64,000 nt of DNA, from positions 144,989,197 to 145,053,196 of the forward strand of contig NC_086173.1 of NCBI RefSeq assembly GCF_023053635.1, written 5' to 3'. The notes below the pieces were generated by a model that worked only from the letters and a program-made list of their open reading frames with translations, was not told the origin of the DNA and made no database searches. Below, one piece after another: positions 1 to 11,785 of the stretch; within the stretch, counting starts at the first letter, position 1; every line of letters starts with the position of its first letter. A program made the translations under genes and the position numbers. This DNA comes from Elgaria multicarinata webbii (taxonomy: Eukaryota > Chordata > Lepidosauria > Squamata > Anguidae).

Positions 1-3000
1 TCCCATCTCTGCTGTCCTATCTGTATCTTCAAATCAGTCTCCCAAACCACTTTCCCACTACTATCCCTCACTCCTTTCTCAGTTAATACATTATATAGTT
101 GACTCATTAACCCTTTTACCCCTATATTTTGTCCCTTATCAATTCCTTTTTTTTCAATTAATTCCTCAAATTTCGTCTTCTCTCCACACTCTCTATTTTC
201 TTTTACCCAATTTTTAGTCCATTGTTCCAATTGCCCATAGTTTAACCATGATAATTTCAAATCTTTTAAAACATCTTCCAACCTCTCTCTTGTATTCATC
301 CCCTTTAACCATTCACTTAATCTCATTTTATTTTTCTCCTTTAAAACTTTACCTAATCTATTCTTTAAATTTTCAGGAAATTTCTTTAGCATTATCACTG
401 GTGTTAAAGGGGAATTAATTGAAAGCAATTCCTTTTTATATTTATTCCAAAGTTCCCAATGGAACTTCAAAAAGTAATTATCTATTTCGTTAAGCCAATT
501 ACCCTTCCCTTTTTCCTTAAAAAATACATTCTGCAAATTTAGCTCAATATTATCTAATGTATTTTCTTCCATCCATTCTAAGTCCCCTACCCCTAAAATT
601 GCTTCAGCAATGTGTCTTAACCTGTTTGCTATATAATAGTACTCAAGGTTCGGGAGACCCAATCCACCCTTCTTTTGATTTATATACCATTTACATTTGT
701 TAATTCTTGCTTTCTTCTCCGCATTGCAGTAATTATTTATAAGATTCTGCCAACTTTTTAACTCTAAATCTGAAATTCTTATTGGTAACATCCTGAAAAT
801 AAAATTGATCTTAGGCAAAATTTTCATCTTTATTAAAGCTATTCTTCCAAACCAAGAAAGATTCAGTTTCTTATACTTCTTTAGCTTTTCTATTACCTCT
901 TTTTTCAATCCATTTAAATTTTCACTTTCCAAATCTTCTAAATTTTTAGTAATCTTAATACCCAAATATTTAATTTTTTCTTTACTATTCAAAACTGAAG
1001 CCTTCCCTTCCCATTCCTTCTCTTCCTTTTTAGTGTAATTAAATAACATCAACTCGGATTTTGCCCAATTTATTCTTAACCCCGTAACTTCTTCAAATTC
1101 TTTTAACTGCTGTCTAATTCTTTCCATTTTGCTTATCGGATCTCTAATAGTCATCAATGTATCATCTGCAAACATATTCAACTTAATTTTCTTTCTACTA
1201 CCTATCCCCTCTATCTCCCCATCTTCTCTTATTGCATTTGCCAACAATTCCATCACCAATACAAACAGGACTGGCGAGAGTGGGCATCCTTGTCTTGTCC
1301 CTCTGGCTAGTCGTATCTTATCCGTTATTCCATCATTTACTACCACTACAGCTGTGTTTTTAGAGTATAACTGCTCTATTATTGCTCTGAATTTGTTACC
1401 AAATCCCATTTTGATTAAAACCAACTTTAACGTTTGCCAACTCACACAGTCAAAAGCCTTAAAAATATCTAGCGCTAAAATACCCGCCTTATTCTTTGAC
1501 TTTTTTATCCCCTGTATTGCATTTAAAACTCTCCCTATTAATGTATGCATCTGTCTGCCTGCTATAAAACCACATTGGTCTTCCCCTACATAATTTGCTA
1601 TAAATTTATTTAATCTTTTGGCCAAAATAGTTGAAAAAATTTTAGCATCTTGATTTATTAACGAAATTGGTCTATATGAATCAGGGAGAGTCAAATCCTT
1701 ATCCGGTTTCGGGATTAAAATTATTATGGAATGCTCCCATGACTCTGGAATCTTCTCCCCTTCCATTATTGCGTTATATAATTTCAACAACTTTGGCACT
1801 ATTAATGTTTTAAATCTTTTATAAAACTCTGGTCCCAAGCCATCTACCCCCGGTGATTTCCCTACTTTAAGCTGATCTATGACCTCCTCTATTTCACATT
1901 GCAGTATGTTACTATCCATAATTTTCTTATGCTCTTTTTCTAATCCTTTTTTCACAAATTTACCCACATACTCTTCCTTCCTCTTCGTTTGAGTATCTCT
2001 TTCCTTGTATAAATCTTCAAAAAATTGCTGAAAATTTTTTATTTTATCCTTCATCATATGACAATAATTACCCTGCCTATTTTTTACTGCCCCTATCCCA
2101 TTTTTAGCTTTTTCCTTTTGTGTGAGTTTGGCAAGCATCTTCGAGTTCCTGTTACTATTTTGAAAGTATTCCCTTTTCATATAAATTAAGTTCCTCTGAA
2201 CCTCTTCTAAATTAATATTTTCTAGTTCCTTTTTTTTTGCCTGTACTTCTATTAATTTATATTTATTTTTAGTTTGCCAAAATTCATTTTCCAGCTTCCT
2301 TATCTCATTCTCTAAAGTAACCTGCCTTACCTCCTGTTGTCTTTTTAGATTACACATTTCCCTAATACAATTCCCCCTAAACACAGCCTTCATGGTATCC
2401 CAAACCACTGCCGTTCTTGTTCCCCCCTTCTCATTTATTTCCCATGTTTCTGACAGTTCCTTCTGCATTTTCTCAATTACTTTATCGTACTTAAATATCT
2501 TAGTATTCAGTCTCCACCTTAATGCTTGTTTGTAATCCTTATCAACTGCGAAAACTAAACTTACTAGTGCATGATCCGTTACCTTAATTGTCCCCAATTC
2601 CATTTTACATATCTTAGTTAAAAAATCTCTGGATACAAAAATATGATCAATCCTGGAGTATGTGTGATGGACTGGAGAATAAAATGTAAATCCTGGGTCA
2701 GCCCCTCTAAGAACTCGCCAAGAATCAACAAAATCCTTTTCTTTAATTAATTTGTTTAACATAGTGATATTGTTTCTTTTTTCTATCTCAGAGGGATTTG
2801 ACCTATCTAGTCTATTATTCATAACCATATTAAAATCTCCAGCCAAAATAGCATACCCCTCCTTAAATTCTTCAATCTCTCTTAATACCTCCTCATAAAA
2901 TTCTTTTTGTTTATTATTTGGAGCATACATATTGATCAAAGTATACATTTTCCCTTCCAATTGACCCTTTATCATAAGATATCTCCCATTCTCATCTTTT

Positions 3001-3259
3001 TTAATATTTTCCATCACAAACCCACTTCTTTTTGAAATCAAGATGGCCACTCCATTTTTTTTGATGTCCCCAAAGACACTTCGTAAAACACTGGCCATTT
3101 CAAACGAATAACATTATTTTTTTCCTTAAATTGATGAGTTTCTTGCAAAAAAATTATATCAGAACCATCCCTATTTAGCAATTGTTCAATCCTTCTCCTT
3201 TTTACGACCGCCCCCAGACCTTTAACATTGAGTGTTGAGATTCTTATCTTCTTATCCAT
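1..3259 (-). CDS. L1 ORF2: endonuclease and reverse transcriptase, one frameshift, 3' end outside window
   Basis: Encodes the nicking endonuclease and reverse transcriptase used for target-primed reverse transcription. It starts at an ATG (MDKKIRISTLNVKGLG). Endonuclease residues visible are the N in STLNVKG, the E in FLQETH, the NMYAPN motif, GDFN and SRIDHIF. The RT core shows ARGTRQGCPLSPVLF near 1265-1315 and the catalytic MFADDT near 1155-1175. Reading the minus strand codon by codon, I found no stop from about 3055 to position 1 (roughly 1,018 codons). The first 73 codons lie in another frame. A run of eight A at about 3048-3055 is one base short of what would keep the frame, so the protein would end early. 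The C-terminal end lies outside the window. Confidence 0.95.
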
Positions 3260-3520
3260 ATCTAATTCTTTGAACTTCTTCTCGATCCCGAACGTGTTGA
3301 GAACTTAACTTACATACATAAAAATACAACAACCCACACAAACCCTTCCCTCCCACCCCACTTCCCCTTCCCCTCCCATCTCTTTTCCCCCCAATATATA
3401 TCCGGGAGTCTAACACTCCGGCCATTATTTTAACCCTTGGGGGGGGGGAAAGCAGCCAGGAACCCAAAGCCAGTAGGATCTAATATGATTATACTTCTTA
3501 TCATCCCTATAATATCCACT

Positions 3521-3967
3521 TTACACCACTCCCCCTACTGCACCTCTTTCTTCTTCGTCATCACTCTTTGCGTTACCACCGGCTTCTCCTTGCGGACCCA
3601 AACCTAAGCTCTCCAGAAGCTCCATGCCTTGCTGAAGGGAGAAAACCTTATGATTTTCCCCCTTATATGAGAAACGCAGAAAAATCGGATATCCCCATGC
3701 ATAGGGGATTTCCCTCTTCTTCAATTCCCCTGTTATAGACTTGACACTGCGTCTCCAATCCAAAGTTTGTTGGCACAGATCATTAAAGACCTGCACTGTT
3801 GCTCCCTGGAACTTCAGCTCTCCCAATGCTCTTAACTCCCTCATAAGCTGCTCTTTCTTGTAATAACTTGAAAATTTCACCAGGACATCTCTGGGAGATG
3901 GAGGGGAAAGACGAGGCGCAGTAACCCACCTTAATCCTGTCACCCAACAGTGGGAAGCTCGGTACAC
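3521..3967 (-). CDS. L1 ORF1 C-terminal part (RNA-binding protein), 5'-truncated
   Basis: Matches the C-terminal half of L1 ORF1p, the nucleic-acid chaperone that packages L1 RNA. The segment SPRDVLVKF followed by KKEQLMRELRALGELKFQG corresponds to the conserved end of the RRM domain. The CTD follows (QQTLDWRRSVKSI, then PYAWGYPIFLRFSYKG). It ends with an acidic tail and a stop at 3521-3523. The coiled coil and the start are missing because the element is 5'-truncated near 3970. The first few residues may come from the flanking retroviral sequence. ORF2 begins about 260 bases downstream. Confidence 0.8.
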   Translation of the reverse strand: MYRASHCWVTGLRWVTAPRLSPPSPRDVLVKFSSYYKKEQLMRELRALGELKFQGATVQVFNDLCQQTLDWRRSVKSITGELKKREIPYAWGYPIFLRFSYKGENHKVFSLQQGMELLESLGLGPQGEAGGNAKSDDEEERGAVGGVV

Positions 3968-3969
3968 TC

Positions 3970-6236
3970 TCCCTCAAGGGACACCCCAGCGCGCAGAGGT
4001 AGCCGCTGCTATTTTAGCGCTACAGATGTATCCCCTTTCAGAATTGAATCTTATTCTGGACTCCCAATATGTGTGCTTTGTTATTGCTAATCTGCCTGGA
4101 GCTTATATTACTCCAAAGGTTGATGCAAATCTCATGGCTCTCTTTTTAACATTGCAACAGGTTTTGCAAGACCGTAAACATCCTTTTTTTGTAGCCCATA
4201 TTCGAAGTCACTCAAGCCTTCCCGGACCTCTTGCCGAAGGGAACGCTCGCGCAGATGCTGCCACCAAAGTTACTTGTGCCTCTCTTTTTACAGATCCTTT
4301 TAGCAGCCACGCTTTCTTTCATCAGAATGCACACGGCCTCGCCCGTGAGTGTCAAATACCCTTAGATCAGGCTAAAAGAATTGTGGCTGCCTGCCCTCAA
4401 TGCGCCCAAACCTCACCTGGTGGGGAGCCAGCGTCAACCCCCGTGGGCTTTCTGCTAATCAACTATGGCAAATGGACATCACACATATTCCTACCTTCAG
4501 TCCTTGGAAGTATTTGCATGTTACCATTGACACTAATTCAGGCGCTATATGGTCCACTCCACAAAAAGGAGAAACAGCCAACCACGTAATCGCTCACCTC
4601 TATTCTGCTGTTACTGCTCTTGGCCGCCCAAGGAAAATAAAAACAGATAATGGGCCTGCATATGCTTCCAAAGCCTTTTTAGACTTTTGTACAACATGGG
4701 ATATTGCACATAACATGGCATTCCTTATAACCCACAAGGACAAGCCATTGTTGAGCACGCTAATTGCACCCTAAAAGAATGCTTAGCCAAGCAATTACAA
4801 TCCTCCAGTCCGCGAGTACCTACTTTAGGCTGGGTCCAACAACAACTTAATAAAGTCCTTTTTACATTAAATCAATTGAATGTCCAGCCCTCAGGGAACA
4901 CAGCATACCAAAAACATTTTCAGACCCAAGAACCTCTTCCCAGACCAAATGTGTATTACAGACAGTTACTTGACATAACATGGCTTGGCCCCATGGGGGC
5001 AAGGCTATGCTTCTGTTCTTTCTCCAAACAGGTCCTTTGTGGGTCCCAGCCCAAGCAGCCAAAGTTGCCCGTGATGTCCTGGCACCATCAGTCCCTTAAC
5101 CCTGTTCCAGAGATGTCCGAAGTATCCTTACGTCCAAGAGCACGTCGCCCATGCCGCCCTCGACACCATCCGCTGACATGGGGCCAAGTCAAGAATCTAA
5201 CGGACCAGGCTCAGAAGCTTTTATGGCAACAGCAAGCAGAACCAACACCAGAGAATTTGTGTCTTGCCACATTTGCGCCTATCACTGCAAAATCTCGTTT
5301 ATCCCACTGCCTTCTGATTGTGACAGTGAAACTGCTCTGTTAACGCAAAGAGAACACATAGGACTTGCCCTGCAAAATCAGCAGCCATTGACTATCTACT
5401 TCTCCAGCAACACCTGGGCTGCGAAAGCATAGAAGGCATGTGTTGCTTTAATCTGTCGGACAATTCCCACAAAGTACAAACTCAACTTGGACGCTTACAA
5501 GCAGTTGTAGCCCAGATCAAACAAGATGTGCCTGGACACTGGTGGGAGGGATTGTAGTCGTGGTTCCCTCTCAGCTGACTAAATTCTCTCTTGAAGTAGA
5601 GTATTGTATTGTATTAATCACTGTATTAATAGTCGCCTGTTGTCTTATTCAATGTATTCCTAATCTTGTGCAAATGTGTAGCCACTGCTGGCAAAGAAAT
5701 ACCGCTTTGAAACCTTTTCACCCAGATCAAATACAAATGTTGTATAAACAGCTTTCTCACCATGTGCCTGAAGTTTATCAGGACTAGCTTGCTCTGCACA
5801 GTAATAAAATTAATAGAAAAGGGAGAAATGAAGGATGACACGGCAGGCCTGGAAACTCCTCATAACAGAAAACTGTCTTTGGGATTAAGGGCTTGGTCGT
5901 CGCAGCCTCTTTATCTCAGTATTGTCTATTGTCTTAGGGCAGTGCGTCCTGTTTGACTTCCAGCTTAACCTGGGAACAAACATGATGAGAAAGCTAGCTT
6001 GGCACACAAAGGTGATAAGGAAAGTTGATTCAGCACGCAAACAGGACAATGAAAGTTAACTCATCAGAAGAGGAGGGGGAAGAGGAAAAGGGTATATAAA
6101 CTCTCTGTATGTCATAATAAACTATGATTCTCATCATCACCTCCTGGCTCTCACTTCGGTGTGTGAGATTCCTTCAGTACTCTTTTCCTCTTCACCTAAA
6201 CCCAGGAGTTGCAACGCTCCCCAGTTCCAGACTACA
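3970..6236 (+). mobile_element. Endogenous retrovirus fossil (class II, betaretrovirus-like pol) with 3' LTR
   Basis: A broken provirus remnant. In order it keeps RNase H (DSQYVCFVIANLPGAY, then HIRSHSSLPGPLAEGNARAD), integrase (an H/C zinc-binding part ending CPQCAQ; a core with QMDITHIP and KTDNGPAYAS), the start of an envelope gene with the betaretroviral PLTWGQVKNLT motif, a transmembrane-subunit fragment with a Cys-x6-Cys-Cys motif, and an LTR. Gag, protease and most of RT are absent: the left side is occupied by the L1. The coding part carries several interruptions and cannot be functional. It is clearly older than the L1. Confidence 0.9.
5829..6236 (+). repeat. 3' LTR of the retroviral fossil
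   Basis: A purine-rich tract at about 5815-5828 precedes a TG at 5829-5830. The segment ends in ...CA at 6235-6236, which gives an LTR of about 408 bases. Inside are a TATA-like box (ggtatataaa, 6091-6100) and a polyadenylation signal AATAAA at 6116-6121. Boundaries are inferred from the TG...CA rule and the polypurine tract, since the partner LTR is not in the window. Confidence 0.7.
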
Positions 6237-6545
6237 GGAAAGGGCTGCAGCCCAGGGAAAGGTATATTGCCTTTAAAGATTCCCTTTACTCTTTCCCCTG
6301 CTGTCTCTGTGTGTATGCTCTTAAGTCTCAAAAAGTCTATTTTTCAGTCTTGAAACTGCTTCTAAGCCTCCACTTGCTCTACTAATTTCCCCAAAACTAG
6401 CTTGTGCCTTTGTATTTGTTTCAACCTCAATAAATGTGCCATTGTGGCGTTATCCCCTTCAGTGCTGTAAGTTTCTTGAGTAAGAATCGCCTTACTTAGT
6501 CACAGACGCTCTATTGCCAATGTCAAAAGATTCCTTATAAGCGGG
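6237..6545 (+). other. Unassigned stretch with an AATAAA, possibly LTR-derived
   Basis: No gene is visible. A T-rich stretch with AATAAA at about 6430 resembles the 3' part of an LTR or an old 3' UTR. No partner copy is in the window, so the identity stays open. Confidence 0.25.
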
Positions 6546-7160
6546 TGTAAGTCTCATTAGAACGTGTGCAAGTTTGTACACGGGTCTAATGAGAGCACAT
6601 CACGTAACAGTGGGTAATCCTGATGGCAGGAGGCCACGTGGGCTTAGGCGCCACACAACCCACCACCCTCTCCACTGTAACTTTAAGACTGAGAGACTGA
6701 TGAATATGGGACAGCTGCTATTGGCTACCTTGCAGGGGTTGGACTTGGAAGTGATAGAGCACTGGAGGCTGCGGGGGTGGGTGGGTGTTGTTGGAGAGAG
6801 AAGAGACATGTTGTGGGGATGCAAACAGGCAGTAATGCAAGTGAGGCTAACTAACATTCCCACACATGGCCAAACAGCTGCTGCCGCAGAAACAGCACTG
6901 CTCTCTCACACTGCTGCCACCGGAGGACTCGTGGCTGGGACTTGGGACAGCAAGGGTAAGCTTCACAGACATGTGAGTGTGTACAGAAGCAGCAGCGATC
7001 CCTTCTTCACCTACGCCAGCAGACAGCATGGGGTTTTGAAGTACCGGAGCCCGCCCCCTGTGCTCTTCCCAGTATCCGGCGACCAATCTGGGTCACCATC
7101 CATTCTGGAACACCCCCAGGTTAGACACCAGAGCAAGGCCACACAGAAGAGCCACAGTAA
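6546..7160. other. GC-rich stretch without a supported gene
   Basis: Moderately GC-rich sequence with open frames on both strands but no domain I recognise. A GT splice-donor-like site follows gggacagcaag near 6953. It may be a promoter-proximal remnant or an old repeat. Nothing firm can be assigned. Confidence 0.25.
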
Positions 7161-7164
7161 CCTC

Positions 7165-7790
7165 ACTACCAAAGAAAAAGTCGGCTTCTTTCCCCGACGT
7201 AAATGCGCAGATTTGCGTTTTGGGACAAATGACGCAGCCGCCCATTCGCCGCAGCACCGGGTTTTTAACGCCATAATGTGCATATTCGTAGTTGCAATTT
7301 GCCGTGACTTTTGGATCAACGTCTGAGTTGGCACCACATTAGAATTATGTGTCCTTAGGGGAGTTAAATCACATTTTGACGTGTGGGCATAACTTTGAGG
7401 GCAGGACAAAGTGATTGGCCGATTTCCCACCTTGCCTCGTTCCTTCCCGCCGTTTTCATGTTGATGGTGCTTTAAAATTAAAACAAAGAGGAGAGAACAG
7501 GCAGAGAGAGGGAGGAGACATGTTCAGTCCCCCGCTCGCATCCTCGTGTGCTCCCTCGTTCCTTTCCGCCCTCAGTTTTCCTGTTCTATGAATCTGCTTC
7601 ACTCGTCTCTATTCCATAGCATCGTATGTGCGCATGAATAACTGTACTACAAAAAAAAATTCAGGAGATAAATCGCTGTTGCTGTTGCAGTGCGATGCTC
7701 TTTGCGTAGATTCGAATCTATGAAAATTCGGGTTTATATTCAATGAGAAGCAATCCCGTTGTGACATTTTTACACCGCAGCTTCAGGGGA
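7165..7790 (+). repeat. Dispersed repeat J, copy 1 (about 600 bp)
   Basis: Similar along its length to 20840-21400 in the same orientation. Shared blocks include the stretch from gcagccgcccattcgcc (about 7225) through the region near gtgattggccgatttccc (about 7410) to the end around gagaagcaatcc (about 7745). No coding capacity is seen, so it is probably a non-autonomous transposon. Its family is not recognised. Confidence 0.75.
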
Positions 7791-8106
7791 AAGCCCCGCA
7801 GTGCCTGCAAATCGGCAGCTGCGTCATATAACCAATGCAGCATCAATTCGCAGCCACCATGGGGCTTTGAAGGCACAGAGAGAGATTAATGTAAATGAAA
7901 GAAATCCATCTAATTTTCTTGCTTTGAGAGCCTAGCAAGATTCATTTCAAATAGGAGGCAGGGAAAGAAGGGGAACAATATTATCTTCCCACTTTTTACT
8001 CTCCTGTTAACTGATATCAACGTTTAAGCATATGCTACTATAGGTATTCTGCATTTTCCTCTTTTATTTTCTTCACAGTTTAAAAAATTTACCCCATCTA
8101 AAATAT

Positions 8107-8142
<36 letters not shown>

Positions 8143-9180
8143 CCAGATTTACACTTGATACAACCCCCCAACAACACAAATAAAAAATAATATAATAATT
8201 ATAACAATAACAACAATAACAAGACTAATTTAAAAGGCTTCCATGTGCGCGTATGTGAAAAGCTCATCAACATTTTGGTTTGTTGAGATTCACAAATCTA
8301 ATTATGAGGACGAACTATGAAACATTTTGAACCTGGAGAACTTGGGAGCCTTTTCTCACAGGACATTTCTACACTTTGCCCAAAATACAGGTAGCTTCAA
8401 GCCAAAGGTTGCAATCTCTTCCAGGACAGAGGTGTTTTCAAACAAGGCACGTAACACCAAAGGAGGCGGCCTCCCTGGTTGTGTTCTCAGCAGCAGCCAA
8501 GCAAAACCCGACAGTTGTCTTCGAAGTCTCTCCCAAGCGTGACATTCTGCAGCCTCATCTCCCACCCCAAGCAGTCGTGTTTTCTTTCTACGAATGCACT
8601 TCAATATACAGCACCAAAGTGATGGGTGGCAGCAATGCATGCTGGGACTGGAAAGGCCTGATGGGAGGACAGCCTTGCCCAGCAGCGTGAAGGCCAGATG
8701 TGAGAAGATACAAAGATTAAAGGGGAAGCCAGCCTGCGATTGCAGCGCACTAGAAACTTAAAAAGCAGGGTCGGGTGGGTTGAACTACCGGTTGAACTAT
8801 TCTCACCTCCCCCGCGATAAAAAAAAAAAGCCTGAGGAATGTAGATGGGTGACTGTAGTTGGGCGGGAACTCTCACGTGAGAGATCCCAAATGGCTTTCG
8901 GGAATTTTAGAATTTCCCCTGAACTACGCAGCAGTACACGGTGGGAATGAGGCAAAGAGAATGTTTCTAGCTCTGCTTTCCCTCTGCTGTTTTCTAATTG
9001 CAGCATGTTTGTCATGTAGGGCAGCATTCAAACATGGGATGCTGTCTAAAGTTGTAGAGGCCACTGAATTACCTCAGAACTCAGCTATTTCTTTCCTACT
9101 TAATTCTGTTGCAGGTCTAGAGCAAGCTTTCCTATGATTCTGTGGGGAAAGGGGATGATTACAGTGTAGACAGGCCCAAT
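7791..9180. other. Intergenic sequence, no gene recognised
   Basis: Contains a (TAA)n tract and AT-rich sequence to about 8230, then mixed sequence with short open frames on both strands. None shows a domain, a splice pair I trust, or composition unlike noncoding DNA. Confidence 0.4.
8106..8142. repeat. (TAA)n microsatellite
   Basis: A perfect trinucleotide run of about 12 units. Confidence 0.95.
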
Positions 9181-10019
9181 GTCAGGGGTCGGCACCACCA
9201 TGGGGTAGTTGCTGACGGTCCGAGCTCTCAGGAGGGCCCGCAAGCAGCTGTGCTGCTGCCACTGCAGCCGCCAGCCTTCTGCTACTCCAGCGGGACAGGC
9301 TAGCTTGCTTACGCAATAGCCCTCGCATTCATGCAGCCACCATCTTAGCCAACTTCCCCCTCCTCCGGGCAGCTGGGTGGCAGCAGCAGCATTGGCTGGA
9401 AAAAGGGAACAACGGAAGAGCTTGGCTCCCATTGGAGCCAGGCACACCTTGTTTATACTCCACGATGTAATGCCCCAGTGCCTGACACTGCATTGTGGGG
9501 CATAAGAAATGGTGGGTGCCCAGCTCCAATAGGAGCTGATTGCCTACTCATCTCCCTTACAACCAGAGATGCCGCTGCAGCAAACCCAGAGGAAAAGGCT
9601 GGTGGTAGCATGAGGCTGCCACTAGGTAGCTCCACCCACCCACCCTGAGGAGGAGGAAGAGGCTGCATGAGTGACACCACCATCACAGGTGATGGGGGAT
9701 ATCAGCCTGGGAGGCTGGTGGGTGAAGAGTGGAGCATGCCTGGCAGCCTGTGAAGGCCAGCTGAAGCTTGGTGCTGTCCCTAGGAGTTCTCCTCCCACCC
9801 AAAGAAGCACCCAAAGCAGATGGGCCGTTGGAGTGGAAATGCCAAGAGGGAAGGAGAAGAAAGTACCTAAGACTGCAACCCAATGAGCAAACTTATATGG
9901 AAGTCAGAGCCACTGAACTCCTTCAGAATTCTATATCTGATAGAGCGCCTTCTCCCTTACCATCCTGCCCAATCACTGAGGTCATTGGAGGGCATGCTCC
10001 AGGTGGCTCCACAATGGAC
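9181..10019. other. Intergenic, probably old repeat sequence
   Basis: GC-rich with CAG/CTG-rich patches and several short open frames on both strands. No gene signature was found. Phrases such as caccatggggtag and gcattgtggggca look like decayed dispersed repeats, but no second copy is in the window. Confidence 0.3.
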
Positions 10020-10265
10020 CTGTGGCCCAATTGGAATTCACCAGAAGAGCCTTTAGAGTAGTGGCCCCTTCTCTGTGGAAACAACTGTATTGAGAAGCCT
10101 TCCTCAACTGACTAGCCACTGTTTTTCTGGTTCCTTTGTTTTAAATTGAACAATTTTAATTTATTTTTAACCTTCTTTCTTTTATTGTTTATACCTATGT
10201 TCACTGCTCTGGAATCTGTGTTAGATAATTGAGCGGTGTATAAATATTGTAAATAATAAGCAAAT
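10020..10265 (+). mobile_element. L2/Rex1-like LINE 3' end, decayed
   Basis: Resembles the better copy at 19382-19930: tggcccCTTCTCTGTGGAA corresponds to the ...ERAFSVVAPRLWN-coding segment, followed by an AT-rich tail and a ggtgtataaat-type 3' end. Confidence 0.6.
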
Positions 10266-11771
10266 ATGTATAGAATTCTAGATGGATAAAGAAAAGAGAC
10301 ACTTGATGGAAGAGCTGGAGGTAGCAGGATGGAGGGGAGAGGAAGACAAAGTAGCGCGAAGGGAAGGGGGAAACGATCAGGCTAGAAGCAAGGGCCCATC
10401 CCATCCCCAGAGCAGAAAGCACCAGGCCGGTTTCCCCTAATGCCACAAAGGTGATAAATGGAACCCAATCTTTTATTCCAGATTAATTAAAATATTGCTC
10501 TGGAATACAAGGTGAAGGACAAATTAAGCCAACTCGCCCTTTGCGTGCAGGAGCTCCTGCAAGTGCCAGATGAGTGTGCAGCCACCTCTCCCGAAGGGAA
10601 TCCCCTTATCGATACTCAGCGGTAACAAGGGAATTTCCCCTGTGTGCTGAATCCCCTGGTTATCTACAAACACAGCTCAGAGATAACATGTGGATTCTTT
10701 TCCCCGCTTCTTTCCAAAGTCCCTAGGAGTCTCCAGGCCGGGGTGGGTGGGCCTTGGGGAGGGGAGTGGTGGGTGAAGCCAGTGGAGAGAGCCCAAGCCC
10801 CGTTGGCCAGATGGACAACTTCCGCAGGCTGGATGAGGTCACGGACCGGAGATTGCCCACCTGTGCTTTAGAAGGATAGAATAAGCCCCCTCTCTTTTTT
10901 TCACTTTTAAAATCAGCTTGATCATGTGAACAAAAGGCAGGGTGAGAGTGTGGGTTAAGGGGAAGTTCATTGGTATTAAGTCCTCTTGTGATTGAAAGAA
11001 CAGGGCAAGGAGGTGGAGGAGGAGGAGCAGTGGCTTTCCAGAAGTTGCTGGACTACAACCCCCATCATCCCTGGCCACATTGTTTGGGGCTGATGGGAGT
11101 TGGAGTCCAGCAACATCTGTTGGGCCACAGGCTTCCCATCTCATAGTAGAGTCTCCATCATTTTCCCGAGCAACTGTTGTGACTGCAAGGGCCAAGACGC
11201 CCAACCGGTGCATCACGTTGCTTCGCTGTCGTTGGGCTCTGCCATTTCTGACTGCAGGTGTGTGTGTGTGTGTGTGTGTGTGTTCGCACATGCGCGGGAG
11301 GCACTGAGTGCCTCAACACTCCCTCGCATTAAAAAAAGGGCCTCCCTGCACATCAAAGCGAAGGCTGCCCCTTGTGAAACTCGACTCTCAGGCTCAGAGT
11401 GCAGACAGAGCGCCAGTTGCCCACTGGATGTAGCAGGGTTCCAATTCCCACCAGCTCCAGCCAGCCTGGCCAATGGCAAGGGATGATGGGCGTTGTAGTC
11501 CACCAACGCTAGGAGTGCCAGTTTCTTCTCACAGTGTGGCCTCATGGGAAGCGTCAAAGGAACCACCACCAACAGGACGAAAGCTGGCCTGTGATGAACA
11601 GTGGTGCTTCCCAGATGTATGGACAAGGGGGTGGATGAGGAGGCAGCGGCACTGCTGTCATAGGAAAGTAAGTGGGATAAGGAGCGAGACTTGTGAGTGG
11701 AGAGCAGGGCGCTCAGGCTGAAATTCAGGAGGCTGCAATGGAATGGAAAGGGAGCCTTGGGAGGGAAGGAG
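10266..11771. other. Downstream flank of gene A, no gene recognised
   Basis: Noncoding in all likelihood. It contains a decayed copy of the palindromic 'ctacaactcccatcat' repeat (11040-11120), a second trace near 11490-11510, and a (TG)n tract. If gene A uses a polyadenylation signal beyond its own stop codon, this stretch would hold its 3' UTR. Confidence 0.4.
11258..11282. repeat. (TG)n microsatellite
   Basis: About 12 units of TG, following ctgcagg. Confidence 0.95.
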
Positions 11772-11785
11772 CTAGTTTATTAGGG
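11772..11785 (-). terminator. AATAAA overlapping the end of gene A coding sequence
   Basis: The last codons read CTA ATA AAC TAG, so AATAAA lies inside the final coding triplets. In gene C the same place reads GATAAA. Whether it is used as a polyadenylation signal cannot be told from sequence. Confidence 0.35.

Larger units (their letters stand above)
1..3970 (-). mobile_element. L1 LINE, 5'-truncated, runs off the left edge
   Basis: Non-LTR retrotransposon on the minus strand, with its 3' end beyond position 1. Going 5' to 3' on the minus strand there is the C-terminal part of ORF1 (3521-3967), a spacer of about 260 bases, and ORF2 (endonuclease then reverse transcriptase, 3259 to 1). It is 5'-truncated inside ORF1, where it meets retroviral pol sequence near 3940-3990. 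The exact junction is uncertain by a few tens of bases. The almost fully open ORF2 indicates a recent insertion. The family call rests on the ORF1 plus ORF2 layout, the ORF1 RNA-binding region and the RT motifs. Confidence 0.95.

Noticed and set aside
805-1593. Open frames on the plus strand over the L1
   Set aside because: They lie opposite the open L1 ORF2, which shows the RT motifs. The plus-strand peptides are low-complexity Phe/Ser/Ile-rich.
6574-7326. 250-codon open frame on the plus strand
   Set aside because: It runs from unassigned sequence into dispersed repeat J, has no domain, and its second part is shared with a broken copy at 20840.
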